This document shows positions 51,893 to 62,427 of a stretch of 64,000 bases of DNA, piece after piece. Origin of the DNA: Erpobdella octoculata (taxonomy: Eukaryota > Annelida > Clitellata > Hirudinida > Erpobdellidae). The translations under genes and the position numbers were made by a program. Location of the stretch: assembly GCA_963978895.1 (NCBI GenBank), contig OZ022240.1, forward strand, positions 43,064,768 through 43,128,767, written 5' to 3'. A model generated the notes under the pieces. It saw only the letters and a program-made list of their open reading frames with translations, did no database searches and was not told where the DNA came from. The stretch's first letter is position 1, and each line of letters begins with the position of its first letter.

Positions 51893-52080
51893 ATGGCGGG
51901 GGAATGTCCGGAGGGGAATGTACACAATTCACGCACACACATATTTATGGCATGCAAGAAAACACTCTTGCAAAACCACAAATTCATACTACTACATAAC
52001 CACAGGGGGGGAATGTCCTACCTTGGGGGGGGGGGGAAATGTCCGGGGGGGAAACGTCCGGGGGGGAATGTCCTACATTC
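51893..52080. repeat. G-run array with AATGTCC motif
   Basis: At least six G5-G13 runs, several followed by (A)AATGTCC (GGGGGGGAATGTCC at about 52005 and 52065). The spacing could allow G-quadruplex formation. No coding meaning. The origin may be a degenerate transposon end. Confidence 0.7.
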
Positions 52081-52440
52081 ATAAGAAATATAATGTAAAA
52101 ATTTATAAATTACCGAATGAAACAAGCACACTGTAACAATCTACTACGTAATTTTTCTCAAAATATGTAAAAAAAACAAGATAAACAGCAGTTTTAATCA
52201 CACACAAAACGGCAGGTACAAAGAAAAGTCAAAAAGCAACTCAACTCACTTTAGTTTTCCTGAGAAATTAACTTTTCAGAAACTTGTCGATACTATAATT
52301 ACGGAGCCAGTCAAGTTTTCAAGTTTTTTGCCAGTGAACGTCTACACAACTACCTTGCAAATGAAGTTTTCAAGATAAACCCGGATACAGAGAAAGAGAA
52401 AATTCTGAAATATAATTGCATGTTAATTGGAGTGCTGTAA
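52081..52440. other. Non-coding stretch, no gene seen
   Basis: No repeat or gene recognised. Antisense frames across the adjoining TC tract are artefacts. Confidence 0.5.
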
Positions 52441-52441
52441 T

Positions 52442-52444
<3 letters not shown>

Positions 52445-52518
<74 letters not shown>
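52445..52518. repeat. (TC)n microsatellite
   Basis: Uninterrupted TC dinucleotide run of about 37 units. Confidence 0.98.
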
Positions 52519-52521
<3 letters not shown>

Positions 52522-52605
52522 CCCACGTGCTTGTCAGGCCGTGTTGTTTTCCAGATTTGAAAAACTCTTTGTTCAAATATCAAATTCCAACTTGTTGTAT
52601 CTTTT

Positions 52606-53075
52606 AAAGGCGGGCGCACACGAACAACAAAGTTGTACAACTCGAGTTGTGCAGCCAAATTGCTCGTGCGCGCGTCATGAGTTGAGCAACTTTTTAAGTG
52701 GTCAACTCAGTTGCCCAACTAGTTTAGTTTTCAAATTCGTTTGAAAACTTTGGACAACTTTCAGTCACTCGTCTTTCTGTAATTAGTTAAATAGTTATTT
52801 TTATAAGAAAAACATAAATATTCTAGCGATTCTCTTATGAATTTGATACATTTTAACAAAATAATTTAATAATTTGCAAAAAGTTTTATAACCTGATTAT
52901 CGAATAAAATAGAAAACTTGCGAGAAAAAATTGTAATAGAATTTGATTTAATGTAATAAATTAATTTATTGGAGAATTTTAACGAAAAACACCAACTGTT
53001 ACTTTAAGCGTCTGGGCGCACAAAAAAATTAATTGTGCAACTAAATTGCACATCTTAGTTGCACGAACAACTAGC
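52606..53075. repeat. Palindromic GGGCGCACA element(s)
   Basis: GCGCACACGAACAA (52611) folds back on TTGCTCGTGCGCGC (about 52675), with TGTACAACTCGAGTTGTGCA between. A second GGGCGCACA with AATTGTGCAACTAAATTGCA lies at 53014-53050. It may be one or two foldback elements; the ends are not resolved. Confidence 0.45.
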
Positions 53076-53410
53076 GATCAGAAAAAAATATGTATAATAA
53101 TCACCAAGAATAATGTAAACTTAAAATATACAAGTTGCCAATTGAACGTTTTAAAATAAAACACAAAAGAAAACTAATATAATATTATTTATTTGCAGTA
53201 AATAAAAAATATTTTTTTTAAAAGAATATAGAGAAAATCATAATTCTTCTATTTTAATTTTTTGGCAAAATCAACAAAATGGCAAGCAACACTTTAAAAA
53301 TTAAACATAAAGGAAATGATGGGCGCTAACTCTAGTCTCTATATCCATATTATAATTATATAAAATATTGTTCATATATATGTTCTATAAATAAATGTAT
53401 GTAAATATTA

Positions 53411-53825
53411 TTAAAAATCCTTTTTATAGTTATACATAATATCGCTTAATTTGAAATGACAGTCAATTAGTCTTTTAAATTCATTAACGTGTTCGGCTTC
53501 TATGATTTTCGAAGGGAGGTTGTTCCAAATTGCAGTAGATCTGGTCAGGAAGAAATATTTTCTGCAGTTGCCGTTGAATCTTTGTGTTTCCAGTTTGAAC
53601 TTGTGACCTCTTGTTCTTCTTTCTTCTGATATCTTTATATTAGGAAAACACAAACGTCCTTTTTTGTCTTGAATAAAGTTGTAGAGCATGATCAAGTCCC
53701 ATCTCAGTCTTCAGTACTTTAAACAAGGAAGCTTCAAAATTTTCAACCTGTCTTCGTATTTCAATCCCTTGCATGTTTTGACCATTTTTGTTGCTCTCTT
53801 CTGGACTCTTCAACACTCATGTCGT
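53411..53825 (-). pseudogene. CR1/jockey-like reverse transcriptase C-terminal fragment
   Basis: The minus strand from about 53825 reads VQKRATKMVKTCKGLKYEDR, then LKILKLPCLKY, a stop, RLRWDLIMLYNFIQDKKG. Next come TRGHKFKLETQRF, RKYFFLTRSTAIWNNLPSK and VNEFKRLIDCHF. This is the conserved terminal region of CR1/jockey ORF2 (QRRATK...RL..L.L..LE.RRLRGDLI..YK, FF..R....WN.LP). One in-frame stop plus a shift near 53696 mark it as a fossil. Confidence 0.85.
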
Positions 53826-53919
53826 TGATTGTAGACTTTATCACGATTAACGGTCTGATTGTGGACCTTTGCTGTTCACGTACATTCGTACACAACATGT
53901 CTATCTTGACACAAATTTG

Positions 53920-55262
53920 ATGTTGAGTGACAAATTCAGTTAAAGGAAAGAAACTGTTTAATTGTCGATCATTCAATCCATCAATTCGTCAAACATATTT
54001 TTCTGTTGCTCGGTCATTTGCTTTGTTACTATAAAGTCTGGACGTCAATATTAAATGTTAAAAACAGCTGTACTGTATTGTAAACCACTTGAGCAGAACA
54101 GTATACACTATTATTTTCATAATTTATATTAGAAGCTGCCTAGTGCTTTAAATAGTCTCTAGCAGGTTACTCACAAAAGTTTACTGGCTGGTGCAAGAAG
54201 TAAAAGTTTAGACAAATGATATTTTTAATAAACTGAAATAAGCAATATTGTATTTGGAAGCCGTAACTTGATTGTATTGCCAACAAAATATTGACTTGGT
54301 TAGTTGATTTGATTTAAAAATATACTGATTAGATTTTGTAGGGGGTGATACATTCTTAAGAGAATACAAATTTTGCAATAATTAAAAAATTATTATAAAA
54401 ATTGAAAGAAGACCTATTATTTATTACATTATTAGAAAAATATTTATTGGTTTTTCTTTCATTTTTCTCGCTCCCGTGAAAAAAATGTCAATACTTTCTA
54501 TACTTTCGTCTACGTTTCCGACATATGAAATTTTTTAATAATTTTTCAAGCTACTGGTAAAGCTGAAATACTTATGCCTTTGAATACGATGACTTTTTTA
54601 TCCGACTTATTAACATCGGTATCTTGTTCGGCTGTTTTTCTTTACAGAATTTCCTTTTTTGATTAAGGAAAAATAAGTGATTCTCTTTCTTGTTTTTATT
54701 GTGTTTCAGAATAATAAATTCGTCATCAGTGTTTTCTGAGTTGTCTTTTTTTTAACTAGGTCAGCCCATGATTTTTTTATTCTAGAAGTTTCTGGTTGTT
54801 CAGTAAATACGATAAAGTTTGAATTTTTTGTTTGAGTATCATGGCACAATCTTTAACTATGTTTTTCAGTTTGCGCTTAATATTTTTTATTCTATCGTCA
54901 ACTTCTTTTATTCTATAATTTCACAATCAAATTTCAGCAATGCTAATTTACCAAAATCAATCACACAGTATTGAGGCATACTCTTTTCGTAAATTAAACT
55001 ATTAGAACAATAACAGCAAAATTAAAAAAATGTTTTAAGTAGTTTAATGTCCTTATACTTAGTATTTATGGACATTAGAGCAACTGAAAAAACATGGACT
55101 TAAGTAGAATCGCAAGGCTCATCAGAATTTACAGCCAATCAAATTGTGGTATGTAAAATACGTACTGAGCAAGTCCTCAAAAAGTGAATACCTAGAGAGC
55201 GGACGTTTAAGACCTATGAACAGTTTTGCCGGGCACTAAGCTATTTTAGTTTTTTATTGGTT
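53920..55262. repeat. Dispersed repeat R1, copy 4
   Basis: Collinear with 10.90-12.12 kb, with an additional leader as in 0.88 and 18.70 kb. The MPQYCVIDFGK start on the minus strand (about 54976) is preserved, but a frameshift follows after about 20 codons. Confidence 0.78.
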
Positions 55263-55562
55263 ACTGAAAAGTAGACAGTTCAAAGAACCAAAAAAAAATT
55301 AACGAACCCCTACTGGCTTTTATTACACATAAATACAATATCAAGTGTTCCAATCTACTGCAGGTTGCATTATAGAGTTCTTCATGCAAATAATGCAAAC
55401 AAGAACAAGGTCGTTTGGTAGCGTTACAGAGTAAGTCACATAAAAAAAACTAATGAGCATGAATGAGTAAAGGAATTTCAATCCGTGCAAAAGTTTTAGG
55501 TCGTATAAGCACAAGTCCTACTATATTATTGATTTGCTTGTTTGATGCAGAAAAAGTTTTGT

Positions 55563-55755
55563 GGTCAAATTCTTATTAAGGGCCTTTCAGCAGCACAGAT
55601 TAGTAAACTTTTAGAAACAAATTAAACTAAATATACCAATTAACCTTCCAAAGTTGTCAGATGTGTCAGCAGCTTGTTTATCAGAAACACAACAGACAGC
55701 TGACCTAGTTTAATAAGTATATACTTGTGGTGCAATCAAATCAGTAGACTTTGTT
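55563..55755. repeat. Segmental duplication segment shared with 12.69-12.87 kb
   Basis: TCTTATTAAGGGCCTTTCAG through ATACTTGTGGTGCAATCAAA. It includes a 10-bp insertion relative to the 12.7 kb copy. Confidence 0.75.
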
Positions 55756-55929
55756 TAAGTTTAGAATTTAAAAATGAGTTTTTTATGGAAAAACTTGTTT
55801 TTACGGTTTGCTGGTTTGTTTAAATTTTTGAAAGTAACATTAATTTTTGCATAAATAATCTGTTTTATAATTGAAATGAAATGAAATGAAAATTTGACAA
55901 TATTTAACGTGGCGTTAATCAATAGCTAG

Positions 55930-56225
55930 ACTTCTTGGCCACGGAACAATTGTGTTTTCAAGTTTCTTCGAAAGCCCTCAAGCTTCGCTGCGGATGTAAC
56001 AGCAGCTGGCAGACGATTCAAAATTCTTGGCCCGGCGACTTCGAACGTTCTATCTCCAGCGCTCTTGAGACGTGCCGAGAGGTACGACGAGTAAGGCTGT
56101 GGATGAAAATCTGCTCAGTGGCACGATTTTAGAAGGTGGTGCTAAACCGTTGAGACATTTGAAGACCAGTAGAGCCACTTTGAAGTTGATTCTGTGCTCG
56201 ACGCGCAGCCAATGCAATCTTATAA
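55930..56225 (-). pseudogene. LINE (L2/CR1-like) ORF2 C-terminal fragment abutting a TRIM gene
   Basis: The minus strand from about 56222 reads IRLHWLRVEHRINFKVALLV and FKCLNGLAPPSKI, then after a frameshift RLKSAGDRTFEVAGPRILNR and LEGFRRNLKTQLF and a stop. The order LHWLPV..RI.FK.L.L.YKCLNG.AP, RL..AGDR.F...GPR.WN.LP, F+..LKT.LF is the classic ORF2 C-terminus. Its other end coincides, within a few bases, with the ATG of the 56226 TRIM gene. Confidence 0.85.
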
Positions 56226-58009
56226 ATGGAAAATTATTCAAGTTTTATAGAGTGTTTCATTTGCTCAGAAGAAATTAAAGATGCTCGAATGCTTCCATGT
56301 TTGCACAGTTTCTGTTTTGAATGTCTCAGAGTTGAATTTAATGAAAAGCTGTCAAATAAAGAAAACAAATTAAGTTGCCCAAAATGTTATATTTGTTTTG
56401 AACAACCCAAAGGAGGTTTAAAAAATAAAAAAAAAATGATTTTATTAAATGTCTCACTGAAACTAATAAAATATTTTGTGGAACTTGCTTAAAAGAAGAA
56501 GTTACTAGTTTATGTTTTGAATGCAAATTGTATTTGTGTTCATCATGTGTATCTGTTCATAAAAGAATTCCTTCAACAAAAAATCATGTTTTAGAAAACA
56601 GCAATTTCATTACAAAAGAAAATTTTGAAGCATCATATTGCAAATCTTGTCAGAAATGGGTTGATTCTAAAAAACCCTTTGATCATAAATCTTGTGTCTT
56701 GAAATCTTTTGCAGAATTTAAAAAAACTTTTTTTGAAAATTTGGAAGAAGAAATAATAAAAAACTACAACAGCATAGAAACTCTGAAAACAAATTTAAAT
56801 GCAATTAATACACAAAAACAGTCTGTTGAAAATGAAACTAAAAAATTGAAAAAACAAATTCAAGAACATTGCGAAGATCTCAAACTTAAATTTATCAATT
56901 TTATTGATTCATGCCAAAATGATTTCAATGCCATTATTGATAGAAAAAGCAATGAAATTGATCAAAAGTTAATTTCATATTCAGAAGAATTGTTAAAATT
57001 GAGGACAAAACTTGAAGAAAAAGTTGAAAAATATAAAAAATGGTATCAACATTTTAATCCACTTAATCTTATTGAAGCAATTGAAAATGATAAGGTTAAA
57101 TTGTTAGATGAGGATGAAAATAATTCAAGAAAAAATTATGAATTGATTTTAAAGTGTTTCAATGAAAAGTTGAATCTTGTTTTTGAACCAAAACCGTTGG
57201 ATACAAAATTTCATTCCTCACAATTTTCAATAGGAAATTTAATGTCAACTAATGAAATTCAACCTGAGCTTGTTGAAACAATTGCTATAACTGATTATAT
57301 TGGCAAAATATCGATTAGCAAAACAAAGGTGTATATCGGGAGTTTCAGAGATGATTGTTTTTATAAAATTGAAGTTTATAGCAAAACAACATATGAATAC
57401 CTTTTTTCCGTTGATTTAAATATAAAAACCTCTCACACTGAAAAAACCAAATTAGTTGATAATTTATTTTACGTGTTAAACGATTCTTTACTGGATATTT
57501 ATAATCTTGAAAAACAGAAAGACAGTCCTGATTGGAAGAAAACTATAAAACTCGAGTTTAAAGGAAATGGGATTGCCGGTTCATCGGATAAGAAATTGTT
57601 TGTTTTAGAAAATAAAAAGATATTTGAAATCACATTGAATGGGGAAATTGTACGTGTCATTTTATTACCGAATACAAATTACATTTATTACATCATTGGC
57701 TTGAAAAAATATCATTTTGCAATTTCAAATCATTTAGGACTTTATTTAATAAACTGCAAAGGAGATTTCATTAAACAAGTTAATTTAAAATCAGACCTCC
57801 CTGGACTGACAACAGACAACAATTGTAACTTATTTGTTGGTCACCATTCTGAAAAAAATATACATGTATATGATTTTAATTTTAATTTTGTAAAATCGTT
57901 TAATGCTCAATGTCAACCAATAGATATTTGTTTTGATTCAACAACAAATCGTTTATTAGTGGTTGGCGTAGGAAAACAATCTTATATCATGAATGTTTTC
58001 CAATTGTGA
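56226..58009 (+). CDS. Type II TRIM-like protein with one frameshift (about 595 aa in two frames)
   Basis: Frame 1 from 56226 encodes MENYSSFIEC and a complete RING (CFIC, CLHSFCFEC, CPKC) to GGLKN. It then shifts at a 10-A run (56427-56436) and ends. The frame covering 56440-58009 resumes at TETNKIFCGTC and gives the B-box (CFECKLYLCSSC, H, H), YCKSCQKWVDS with HKSC, coiled coil and propeller, ending NVFQL. About 190 nt of B-box coding precede the first ATG of this second frame. It is closest to the 19.5-21.3 kb copy. Directly upstream is a LINE fragment instead of the AT-rich flank seen at 29.6 kb, so the original promoter is missing. A Helitron-like terminus lies 18 bp after the stop. Confidence 0.82.
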
Positions 58010-58026
58010 TGTTTATTTATTTATAA

Positions 58027-58250
58027 CTAACTCTGTTACCCAGTGTTACTTGGGTTTTTACAGGATTTTCGTTTCTTTTTTGTCCAAAAAAATGGTTAAT
58101 CGGTGGTATAAAAGATTCTTGTTTGTTGAATGCTTTTCAATTAAGACGATTAAGACTTTCTCTTTTCAATGAACTCATTTTTGCTTGGTTTTTATATTTA
58201 TATTTGTTTTATTGATTTAGTTAAAACGTGATTTGGTTCTAATTTCAAAC
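58027..58250 (-). mobile_element. Helitron-like 3' terminus next to TRIM stop codon
   Basis: The minus strand ends ACCCAAGTAACACTGGGT (perfect stem) then AACAGAGTTAG (CTAG mutated to TTAG). The body is collinear with 21.30-21.52 kb. The spacing from the TRIM stop is the same as at 21.3 kb. Confidence 0.62.
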
Positions 58251-58483
58251 AAATCAACATTAATTTAATTAATAATTTAGTAAATATATTTTACAGATAA
58301 TAATTAATATTAGTGTTAATTAATTTTTAAGCAACTCACCTTTGAAACGTTAATAAAACACGTTTATTTGAATAATAGTTTTTTTAAATGATGGAGCACT
58401 GAGAATTAATTTTATTCAAATTATTATTAAGATAAAAATTAAAATATGTGACTCATGATAGTCGAAAACGTTTTTAATTTCCG

Positions 58484-58712
58484 CAGGCCGGTCAAGGCCG
58501 TGATTTTAACCTTAAGTCAAGATGGGACAGGCCAAGAATTTTCGCAAAATTCATAGAAATTGTAGGCCTGTAAAAACAGACCGGGCTCAAATTAAACAAA
58601 CGTGCCGGGCCTGGAATTTTGGCTTATAAAACGGACTGGACCGAGTTGCCGTGCAGTACTCTACTATATGATGCACGGTTCAAAATCTCTAATTTCAAGC
58701 GAGCGAAGCCGC
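58484..58712 (+). mobile_element. Helitron 3'-terminal remnant
   Basis: Collinear with the end of the 36373-37812 Helitron (AGTCAAGATGGGACAGGCC, TTGTAGGCCTGTAAAAAC, CGTGCCGGGC, ATGCACGGTTCAAA, GCGAGCGAAGCCGCT). It stops just before CTAG. More complete than 10485-10650. Confidence 0.75.
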
Positions 58713-59029
58713 TCTGGTATTAAAATATATAAAAACACACAATAAAGAAAATAATCAAATTAATATGGTTTATAAAGTTCAGCCTGAATTTTTCAAAAGC
58801 ATTCGTGTTATTGAGAGTGAATGTCGTAAGCAAAAGTTGCCGATCGTGACTACACTCACCACACCCCATCGTATACATGCCACACGACAAAATAGAAAAC
58901 ATGTTAACTCAAATTGCAGGCCAAGATTGTTTGCCAAGTTTATAAAAATTGCATGAATTGATAATTTTTTATTTAAGTTCTTTTTAGAAATATAACATTT
59001 GACTGAGTACGCCGTAAAGACAAAGTTTG

Positions 59030-59345
59030 TTTTACAATTTTGTTTTATATTTCAAGATTTGCCGGTTTTTCATTCATTTCATTTTTTTCAAACAACACTT
59101 TTCAAATTTATATATATCAAACATTTATTTAATTTTAATTACCTTGTTTTTGTTTTCAAAAATGAATATTTTTTTAATTACAATTTTTTTTAGAAAAAAT
59201 TTCTAATTTTAATAAAATGCATTGTTTTGAAAATCGAGTCTATATTTTATATTTTAGCTCGATTGGATGACGAAAGTTAGTTAAAAAAATTTCCAAGATC
59301 TGCAAGCATTCAAGTAAGCAACCAACACCGGTGGTACAATTAATA
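59030..59345. repeat. Dispersed repeat R2, copy 3
   Basis: AAGATTTGCCGGTTTTTCATT, AATAAAATGCATTGT, GCTCGATTGGATGACG, CTGCAAGCATTCAAG, ACACCGGTGGTA: the same order as 1560-1780 kb. Confidence 0.6.
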
Positions 59346-59712
59346 TAACGAATTCAAAATAAATAATTCAAATAAAATTGTGTGCGACCTCCCAGTATGA
59401 AATGTAGTTTTTCTTATTAATATTTGTAAAACTTTAATAACAAAATTTAATGAAATATACAGGCCCCGGATTTAAATATGGTAATATTTTACCTACATGT
59501 TAAATTGACATGATTGATAGTAAGTTTTATTTAAGTTTACGCAAGTGCTTAAATAAAGACTAATACAGTTATTGAAACACTTAGTTCGATTAAGTGAATA
59601 TTAACTTCTAATAAATTAAGGACCATCTTATAAAGAACCCGAGTACAGTTATCAATATTATAACAACTGGTGTCAGAAGCGGGATACTTATAGAAATGAG
59701 TTTTGTTACGTT
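59345..59712. repeat. Block SD-A, copy 3 (contains hAT1 empty site)
   Basis: Collinear with 47.03-47.38 kb. The TTATCAATATTATAACAAC junction (about 59649-59667) is uninterrupted. Confidence 0.85.
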
Positions 59713-59890
59713 CAGAGGCGAATTTAAGAATTTGGAGACTATAGGCTAAAGTTTCGGTGGCACCCCTAGCGCCTCTCCCCGGGCCCCTAGTGACTGATTG
59801 TTTCCAAAGACCCCGGTTCATGCAAATTTGATATAAAAATTTGTTTGACCAATTATAGTTGGATAGCCTATAAATATAATAAAGCTATGT
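59713..59890 (-). mobile_element. hAT2 element, left end only
   Basis: CAGAGGCGAATTTAAG at 59713 through GTTGGATAGCCTATAAATAT. It breaks off at the 27-bp minisatellite. Confidence 0.8.
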
Positions 59891-59904
59891 AATAAAGTAA
59901 TTAA

Positions 59905-60066
59905 AAAAAATTGATTATTAAAGTGATAAAAATAAAATTGATTATTAAAGTGATAAAAATAAAATTGATTATTAAAGTGATAAAAATAAAATTGATTATT
60001 AAAGTAATAAAAATAAAATTGATTATTAAAGTAATAAAAATAAAATTGATTATTAAAGTGATAAAA
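59905..60066. repeat. 27-bp minisatellite
   Basis: TTGATTATTAAAGT recurs at 59911, 59938, 59965, 59992, 60019 and 60046, exactly 27 bp apart. Six units, AT-rich. Confidence 0.95.
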
Positions 60067-60084
60067 AACTTAAGTTTTAGATTA

Positions 60085-60400
60085 ATTTGATATTCAATAC
60101 CTTCACAATAGTCTTGAATTCGTTTTTTTAAATTGTCGCTTTTTTGAGTAACAAAATTGGATTGTTTTACAATTCCCTTTAATACAGGGTTTCTGTTATC
60201 TAAATTGTTAGTTATTTTTGAGTTTTTATGTTTAACATTTTTATCAAATTCTTTTTTAAACAGAGAAAACTTTTTAAGTGAGCAGAATCTATGATTTAAA
60301 AGCGTTTTAAAATTAACCCATTTCTTACATAACCTGCAGTATTGTGTTTCATTGTTTGTGTTTCTTGCAAGTGAATTTATTTCTTAACAAGTTGAAATTT
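60085..60400 (-). pseudogene. TRIM-like fossil (zinc motif and coiled coil)
   Basis: The minus strand from about 60400 reads INSLARNTNNETQ, then YCRLCKKWVNFKTLLNHRFC, then SLKKFSLFKKEFDKN. The coiled-coil start (QKSDNLKKRIQDYCEGIEYQ) follows. It matches the middle of the Type I proteins (YCKPCQTWVDCETCLNHKSC onward). No B-box or propeller is attached, but CxxC-x11-HxxC is intact. Confidence 0.78.
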
Positions 60401-60474
60401 ATTTTTAACAAGTTGAAAAGGCGCTTTTTTAAATTTGTGTAAATTCAAATTATTCAATAGATGGCGCTTGTGTC

Positions 60475-60755
60475 AATTAAAAAACTGGTTAAGAAGCGCT
60501 ATGGGTCAGGGACATCTGATATGCTGTAACTGTTTGCCATATCAATCAAGTCCTTCTGGATAATCTGAACATAAGACAACTTGTCCATGAATTTGCACAA
60601 GGGATCTAAAATACAAAAATGTCTATTTGGATCAACAGTATTCTTATTTTGAATCACTATGTAGCAAAGTTATTTTTTAATGATACTTTAAATTAAAAAT
60701 TGGCACGTCACTAATAAAGGCACAATGCAATCTTGAATCCATCACAATTCACAGA
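60475..60755 (+). pseudogene. hAT transposase C-terminal fossil, copy 1
   Basis: LKNWLRSAMGQGHL (about 60483-60525) followed by shifted remains, and a trailing ACGTCACTAATAAAGGC block that also follows the copy at 61.8 kb. It matches the dimerisation region LK.WLRSTMGQ.RLN. Confidence 0.65.
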
Positions 60756-61530
60756 TTTGTAACTGAACTAACCTCAGGAACCTTCACAAATGAAACCGAT
60801 GAATCGCGCACCTTATCAACTGCATAATGTTCACCTCCAAATATCATAAAACCGCATTTATCTGGATTTACCGTCAATCGAAACGCTAGTAATAGTTTAC
60901 CGTAGTTGAAGTTTAGAAAAAAAAATTATATTCTATTATTACTTTCACATATTGAACACATCACGAATTGGGGTTGATTTCTTGGTCTCACTATGTTAAA
61001 CGTTTAGCTGCATCCTAAAATTGTAATATACATGTTTTTTCAGACTGGGCTTAGATTTAAATTCTAAAGCACTACAAGGTATTATTATTTAAAATTAAAT
61101 CTCATCTCCTTTAATTCAGTACAACAGATCACGATACTACAAAAAAATTTATTTGTTTGTGTAGTCTAAAGAAAATAAACGGTACCTTTTTAAACCAATT
61201 ATTAGATATATTTTCAGGCTTTCAAAGTTTCTTTGAGTCGGCAAAGTTGACGTTCAACAGCTCTATTAGTTCTATTTTTTTTAGAATATATCACAATCAG
61301 ATATAGAAATAGTTTTTTACAATACTTAATACCTAGTTTTTTCAATTAAATATTTGAATATTGCACTATCAACAGAATTATTTTCTTATTATAGGTTTGA
61401 AGTTCTAGATAGTCAGAAACATATTATAATGTTGACTTAAATATTACTATAAGCAATGGTAAAACTATTATCGCATTTAAAAATAGATTTGCATAATGAA
61501 AAATATATAGAAGAGTTTTTTTTTTAAAAA
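60756..61530. other. Non-coding stretch, no gene seen
   Basis: No supported frame or matching repeat in the window. Confidence 0.5.
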
Positions 61531-61531
61531 C

Positions 61532-61867
61532 TTGTTTTTTTTTGCTCGAACTTGTTCAACGCATGGTACCAGAAATTGGCAAACTTTTAAAAGCCATGCA
61601 GCAGCCAGTACAACTTTTACTGATTTGTCCAGTACCATCATGTGCGTAGAAAAATCTTTCATTGCTTTAAAGCGTCTCAAAAACTGGTTTATAAGCATTA
61701 TGGGTCAGGGACGTCTGAATGCTGCAACTGTTTGCTATATTAATCAAAGCATTCTGAATAACCTGAACCTAACTTATACCTACAAAACAATGAAAGCCAA
61801 GAAAAAAGGATGCGTCACTAATAAAGGCTCAATGCAATCTCGAATCCATCCCAGTTCACAGATTTGA
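61532..61867 (+). pseudogene. hAT transposase C-terminal fossil, copy 2
   Basis: Bases 61560-61645 in one frame read RMVPEIGKLLKAMQQPVQLL then PVPSCA. In the next frame come CVEKSFIALKRLKNWFISIM and GQGRLNAATVCYINQSILNN. This is the hAT dimerisation region (PVSS..CERSFSALRRLKTWLRSTMGQ.RLN.L), joined across a frameshift near 61645. The 111-codon open frame covers only the second part. No terminal repeats were found. Confidence 0.78.
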
Positions 61868-61934
61868 AAATTATTTTTGTTTTTTTTTTTTAAAGCAGAA
61901 AAGAAACGTGGTTTTTAAAAGATTTTTTAGGTAT

Positions 61935-62295
61935 TATTATTATTATTTAACTTTTTTTAATTATAATGCTATTTAAGATTTTAATCATTTTATTTAATGT
62001 GTTATTGAAAATCTGTAAGCTCAATGACAAAATTGCATGCACTACATTTTATCAATTTGGTATAACGGGAAGTGCTTCAAAATTTAGAAACTTAAAATTA
62101 AAACTTATTCACAAAGAAAAATTCAAATGAGCGTTATTTGTGCAATCAAATTTCGTGTTATCAATCAAATTTGTTTTATTGATTTTAAAGTTTTATGTTA
62201 AGCTATAATTTTTATTTTCTAATATAAGCATGTAAACAACCAAAAAATTTAAATTAATTACTGTTTAAATATACAAAAAACTTAAAACGTTACAA
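61935..62295 (-). repeat. 3' flank shared by Type I genes, copy 4
   Basis: ATAATGCTATTTAAGATTTT, GGGAAGTGCTTCAAAATTTAG and CATGTAAACAACCAAAAAATT match 6.34-6.68, 39.74-40.06 and 48.29-48.61 kb. Confidence 0.78.
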
Positions 62296-62418
62296 TTAAA
62301 AAACTTTTAATAACCAATTTTTTTCACCAACACCAATCACTAAAAAACGATTTGTTAATGATTCAATATCAAAATATGATACTTCACACTGAGCATCAAA
62401 TGAATTCAAGTAATCTAA
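62296..62418 (-). pseudogene. Extra copy of a Type I C-terminus
   Basis: The minus strand reads DYLNSFDAQCEVSYFDIESL then TNRFLVIGVGEKNWLLKVF and L. This is the last 40 codons of a Type I protein, lying immediately downstream of the intact stop at 62428. The shared 3' flank follows this extra copy, not the intact gene. Confidence 0.82.
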
Positions 62419-62427
62419 ATCTAAACG

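Noticed and set aside
52350..52744. Ser/Leu and Arg/Glu dipeptide frames
   Set aside because: Translated (TC)n microsatellite.
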